A stretch of 8,451 nucleotides of DNA from positions 1 to 8,451 of the forward strand of contig CALJLC010000358.1 in NCBI GenBank assembly GCA_937982605.1. The letters run 5' to 3'. Below are positions 5,583 through 8,451 of this stretch, one piece after another (position 1 is the stretch's first letter; the number at the start of each line of letters is the position of its first letter). Both the position numbers and the translations under genes were made by a program. The stretch comes from an uncultured Gemmatimonadales bacterium (GTDB taxonomy: Bacteria; Gemmatimonadota; Gemmatimonadetes; Longimicrobiales; Gaopeijiaceae). The notes below the pieces were generated by a model. That model was not told where the DNA came from, searched no databases, and worked only from the letters and a program-made list of their open reading frames with translations.

Positions 5583-7193
5583 ATGCCGAAAGCTTGCCTG
5601 GTCGCGGCGGCGCTCCTGATGTCGGCGGCGGGGTGCGGGGGCCCGGAGGCGGAGCGTCCCCCGAACCTCCTGCTGGTGGTGGCGGACGACCTCGGCTATG
5701 CCGACCTCGGTTCGTTCGGAAGCGACATCCGGACCCCCAACCTCGACAGGCTCGCCGTGGAGGGCGTCCGCTTCACGCGCTTCCACGCGGGCCCGTCGTG
5801 CGCGCCGTCGCGCGCGATGCTGCTGACCGGAAACAACAACCACGTGGCCGGCATGGGCCAGCAGGCCACGCGCGTGGAGGGCGTGCCGGGGTACGAGAAC
5901 CGGCTCACGGAGCGTGTCGCGCCGCTCCCCCGGCTGCTCGCCGAGGCGGGGTACCACACCTCGACCGCCGGGAAGTGGCACCTGGGCGAAGCCCCGGACG
6001 AGGCTCCGCCTTCGGCCGGTTTCGAGCGCTCGTGGACCGTGATCAACGGCGCGTCCAGCCACTTCGAGAGCACCGGGTTCTTCGAGGGCGGATCGACGTA
6101 CCGCGCCGACGGCGCCGACGTGGCATGGCCCGAGGGTGCGTACGGTCCGGAGCTCTACACCGAGAAGATCCTCTCCTACATGGAGGAGGCCCGCCGCCAG
6201 GATCGACCCTTCTTCGTGTACGCCGCCTACACGTCCCCGCACTGGCCGCTCCAGGTGCCCGACGAGGAGCTCGACCGCTACGCCGGGCGCTACGACGAGG
6301 GCTACGACGTGTGGCGGGAGCGGAACTTCGAGCGCCTCCGGAACGCGGGTCTGATCTCGCCCACACACGAGCTGCCCCCTCGAAACGAGGCGATCCCCCT
6401 CTGGGACGACCTCACCCCGGAGATGCGCGGCTACTACGCGCGCGCCATGGAGCTGTACGCGGCGATGGTCGAGAACCTCGACGGCCAGGTCGGTCGGGTG
6501 GTGTCCTGGCTCGAGGAGCACGGGGAGCTCGAGCGGACGCTCATCGTCTTCCTCTCCGACAACGGGGCGGCGTATCGCGACTGGTGGCACGGCGGTGAGG
6601 CGCACGACTACGTCCGCGCGCGCTACGACAACGCGCCGGAGCGAATGGGCCGGGCCGGGTCGTGGGTCTCGTACGGGCCGGGCTGGGCCGAGGCGGGCTC
6701 CGCTCCGTTCTCGAGGCACAAGGGCTACGCGCGCGAAGGCGGGCTCGTGGCACCGATGATCGTGCGCGGCCCCGGTGTCTCCGGGGCCGGCCGCATCACC
6801 GACGCCTACGCGACGATCATGGACATCGCGCCCACGCTGCTGGAGGCCGGCGGAGCCCGCTACCCCCCGGAGGGGGTCCGACCGATGCTGGGCGCGAGCC
6901 TCGCGCCGCTCCTCGCGGGCGCGCGGGACCGGGTCCACGACGACGCGCACGTGACCACGTTTTTTCACGCAGGGAGGGGCTTCGTGCGTCGGGGCCCGTG
7001 GAAGCTCGTGTCGCTCGAGCCGCCCTTCGACGAATCGGCGATGCAGCTCTTCCGGATCGACGCCGACCCGGGTGAGGCGCGGGACCTGCGCGCGGTCGAG
7101 CCCGAGGTCCACGCCGAGATGCTGGAGCTGTGGCGCAGCGAGCGACGGCGACTCGGAATCGTGCTCCCGTCGGAGTTTCCCGGCCGCGAGTAG
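5583..7193 (+). CDS. Lipoprotein arylsulfatase, type I (formylglycine-dependent), PAS-like
   Basis: This is a 536-residue type I sulfatase that should hydrolyse sulfate esters with a Ca-bound formylglycine nucleophile. The lipobox at SAAGC (Cys18) predicts a lipid-anchored periplasmic or surface protein. From memory it aligns along its length with P. aeruginosa arylsulfatase (PAS). Metal ligands are D35, D36, D326 and N327. CAPSR (73-77) followed by AMLLTG is the modification motif, with Cys73 becoming formylglycine. R77, K131 and H133 (AGKWHLG), H220 (SPHWPLQ) and K380 complete the active site. Offsets to PAS numbering are consistent: 22 at the N-terminus, 18 at K131, 9 at H220 through N327, and 5 at K380. 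Further shared stretches are GYENRLTERVAPLPRLL, RAMELYAAMVENLDGQVGRV and RYDNAPERMGRA. Unlike PAS, it carries an export/lipidation signal. No formylglycine-generating enzyme is in this window. The natural substrate is unknown. It is transcribed divergently from the M20 gene. Confidence 0.95.
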   Translation: MPKACLVAAALLMSAAGCGGPEAERPPNLLLVVADDLGYADLGSFGSDIRTPNLDRLAVEGVRFTRFHAGPSCAPSRAMLLTGNNNHVAGMGQQATRVEGVPGYENRLTERVAPLPRLLAEAGYHTSTAGKWHLGEAPDEAPPSAGFERSWTVINGASSHFESTGFFEGGSTYRADGADVAWPEGAYGPELYTEKILSYMEEARRQDRPFFVYAAYTSPHWPLQVPDEELDRYAGRYDEGYDVWRERNFERLRNAGLISPTHELPPRNEAIPLWDDLTPEMRGYYARAMELYAAMVENLDGQVGRVVSWLEEHGELERTLIVFLSDNGAAYRDWWHGGEAHDYVRARYDNAPERMGRAGSWVSYGPGWAEAGSAPFSRHKGYAREGGLVAPMIVRGPGVSGAGRITDAYATIMDIAPTLLEAGGARYPPEGVRPMLGASLAPLLAGARDRVHDDAHVTTFFHAGRGFVRRGPWKLVSLEPPFDESAMQLFRIDADPGEARDLRAVEPEVHAEMLELWRSERRRLGIVLPSEFPGRE

Positions 7194-7197
7194 TCGG

Positions 7198-8451
7198 CTA
7201 ACGACCGTCGGCGCGTCGATCCAGGACCCGGCCCGCGCGTGCGCCGGTGAAGGCACCGTTGCGGATGGCGGGCTCACCGTTGACGAGCACGTGCACCATC
7301 CCCTCGGAGTAATGGTGCGGATCGGTGTAGGTCGCCACGTCGCGCACGCGGTCGAGGTCGAAGATCGCGATGTCCGCGACCGCGCCCGCCCGAAGCCAGC
7401 CGCGATCCTTCATGCCGAAGACCGACGCGGGCAGCGACGTCATGCTCCGGATGGCGCTCTCGAGCGGATCCACGCCCTTCTCGACGACGTAGAGCCGGAG
7501 TCGGCGTGCGAAGGCACCGTACGCGCGCGGATGGGGCATGCCTTCGCCCATCGGAACGAGACCGCCGTCCGACGACGTCATCGTCCACGGCCGACGCATG
7601 ATCGTCTCGACGTCGTCGTCGTGCATGTTGTACGAGATGATGCCCGGACCGCCCTCGCGGATCAGGTCGGCCGCGGTGTCCAGCGGATCCTCTCCGCGCT
7701 GCTCCGCCAGCTCGCTGAGGAGCATGCCCTCGATCGACGGATCGGGCCGGAAGCGACCGAACTGGATGCGGTCCGCCCCGCCGCGGCGCGCGAGCCCCTC
7801 GCCCATGCCGACCCGGATGCGGGCCATCGTCTCGGGGTCCGACATGCGGGAGAGCATCATGTCCCGTCCTCCCGCCTGCGACCACCGGGGCATGAGCGCG
7901 GCCTCCAGCCCGGTCGACGATGCGGTGTACGGGTACTGATCGGCGAAGACCTGCACGCCCTCGGCGCGCGCGTTCTCGATCCGGTGCGCGATCGCCGCAC
8001 CGTAGCCCCACACCTCCGGGCCGAGCGCCTTCACGTGCGTGACCACCGCCGGAATCCCGGCGACCCGCCCGACGTCGATGACCTCGTCGACGGCGGCGAT
8101 CAGCCCGACGCTGTACGTCGACTCGTCGCGGATGTGGCTCGTGTACGCCCCGCCGTAGGGAGCGACCTCGCGGGCCAGCTCCTGGATCTCTTCCGGCGGC
8201 GCATAGCTGCCCGGCACGTAGAACGTCCCGGACGACAGGCCCCAGGCGCCCTCCTCCATCCCCATCACGACGATGTTGCGCATGCGCTGCAGCTCCGCCG
8301 GCGTCGCGGCCCGGTCCTCGGCGCGAAGCACGTCGCCCCGTACCGATCCGTGGCCGATGAGCTGCGCGACGTTGACGCCCAGCCCGTCGGCGAGCAGCTC
8401 GGCGCGCTGGCCGGCGATGTCCGACGGGCCGCCGCCGTCGGGGTTCACGAA
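7198..8451 (-). CDS. N-acyl-D-amino-acid deacylase family amidohydrolase (N-terminus beyond window)
   Basis: The C-terminal 418 codons (417 residues) of a D-aminoacylase-type amidohydrolase, which would release a free D-amino acid and a carboxylate from an N-acyl-D-amino acid. The frame stays open to the last base (FVNPDGGG at the edge), so the N-terminal part is cut off; it would hold any signal peptide, the HxH metal motif and the cysteine ligand seen in this family. Numbering from the valine codon at 8448-8446, visible motifs are GHGSVRGDVL (32-41), MEEGAWGLSSGTFYVPGSYA (64-83), YTSHIRDES with metal ligand H105, VVTHVKALG with H138, DQYPYTASSTGL (170-181), TMTSSDGG with catalytic D294, and HPRAYGAFARRL. 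The C-terminal DIAIFDLDRVRDVATYTDP and HVLVNGEPAIRNGAFTGARAGRVL form the usual small beta domain. The related dihydroorotase or isoaspartyl branches fit less well. The stop is four bases from the convergent sulfatase stop. Confidence 0.92.
   Translation of the reverse strand, partial: FVNPDGGGPSDIAGQRAELLADGLGVNVAQLIGHGSVRGDVLRAEDRAATPAELQRMRNIVVMGMEEGAWGLSSGTFYVPGSYAPPEEIQELAREVAPYGGAYTSHIRDESTYSVGLIAAVDEVIDVGRVAGIPAVVTHVKALGPEVWGYGAAIAHRIENARAEGVQVFADQYPYTASSTGLEAALMPRWSQAGGRDMMLSRMSDPETMARIRVGMGEGLARRGGADRIQFGRFRPDPSIEGMLLSELAEQRGEDPLDTAADLIREGGPGIISYNMHDDDVETIMRRPWTMTSSDGGLVPMGEGMPHPRAYGAFARRLRLYVVEKGVDPLESAIRSMTSLPASVFGMKDRGWLRAGAVADIAIFDLDRVRDVATYTDPHHYSEGMVHVLVNGEPAIRNGAFTGARAGRVLDRRADGR

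Noticed and set aside
3884..6598. 904-codon plus-strand frame spanning the amidohydrolase, the gap and part of the sulfatase
   Set aside because: It crosses gene boundaries on both strands and has Arg/Gly-rich low-complexity sequence. The minus-strand M20 gene and the in-frame sulfatase explain this DNA.
4302..7277. 991-codon minus-strand frame, the longest in the window
   Set aside because: It is antisense to the sulfatase and out of frame in the M20 gene, with no coherent domain. Long stop-free shadows are expected at this GC content.
7538..7939. 133-codon plus-strand frame opposite the deacylase
   Set aside because: It is Ser/Arg/Pro-rich and without a domain, and it is antisense to a gene whose motifs are conserved throughout.
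1..8451. CRISPR arrays, tRNA or rRNA genes, insertion sequences, attachment sites
   Set aside because: I read the window for regular direct repeats, RNA gene signatures, transposase motifs and terminal repeats and saw none.

Overview
This window is high-GC DNA (roughly 70% by eye) from a Gram-negative bacterium. I infer a Gemmatimonadota- or Acidobacteriota-like lineage. The reasons are the PadR plus ADOP permease pair, which is typical of those phyla, and a run of exported hydrolases (M20 amidohydrolase, lipoprotein sulfatase, N-acyl-D-amino-acid deacylase) on the same piece. No 16S gene or marker protein is present, so the assignment is inference only. The sequence is very probably a metagenomic or draft contig, because its first 48 bases are Illumina library adapter, including an i7 index.

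Layout. Bases 1-48 are adapter and are not biological. Bases 49-78 form a perfect palindrome that begins exactly at the adapter junction, so the first bases of insert are suspect. Bases 51-251 encode the C-terminal end of an ABC-transporter nucleotide-binding domain. It overlaps by four bases (or slightly more, depending on the start chosen) a DUF1854 protein that ends at 724. This pair resembles the ABC/DUF1854 pair that databases associate with cyanophycin metabolism.

Bases 725-858 hold a weak hairpin and then the window's only AT-rich patch. That patch carries a 10-bp inverted repeat around a candidate promoter and leads into a small PadR regulator (859-1191). The regulator is followed after 18 bp by an 884-residue ADOP-type orphan permease (1210-3864). 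These two genes look like an autoregulated operon.

A convergent M20-family amidohydrolase with a signal peptide lies on the minus strand (3902-5344). A 238-bp divergent region separates it from a plus-strand lipoprotein sulfatase closely resembling Pseudomonas aeruginosa arylsulfatase (5583-7193). Four bases later, a convergent minus-strand N-acyl-D-amino-acid deacylase (7198-8451) runs off the right edge of the window.

How the genes may work together. The right half looks like a scavenging neighbourhood in which the cell envelope removes sulfate esters and amide-linked groups from external compounds. The three hydrolases are not in one operon, so a shared pathway is only a hypothesis. I found no CRISPR array, tRNA, rRNA, insertion sequence or phage gene, and I do not see a clear previously undescribed system. 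The best leads are the PadR operator, the altered metal motif in the M20 enzyme, and the hydrolase cluster. The adapter is a data-quality finding that should be dealt with first.
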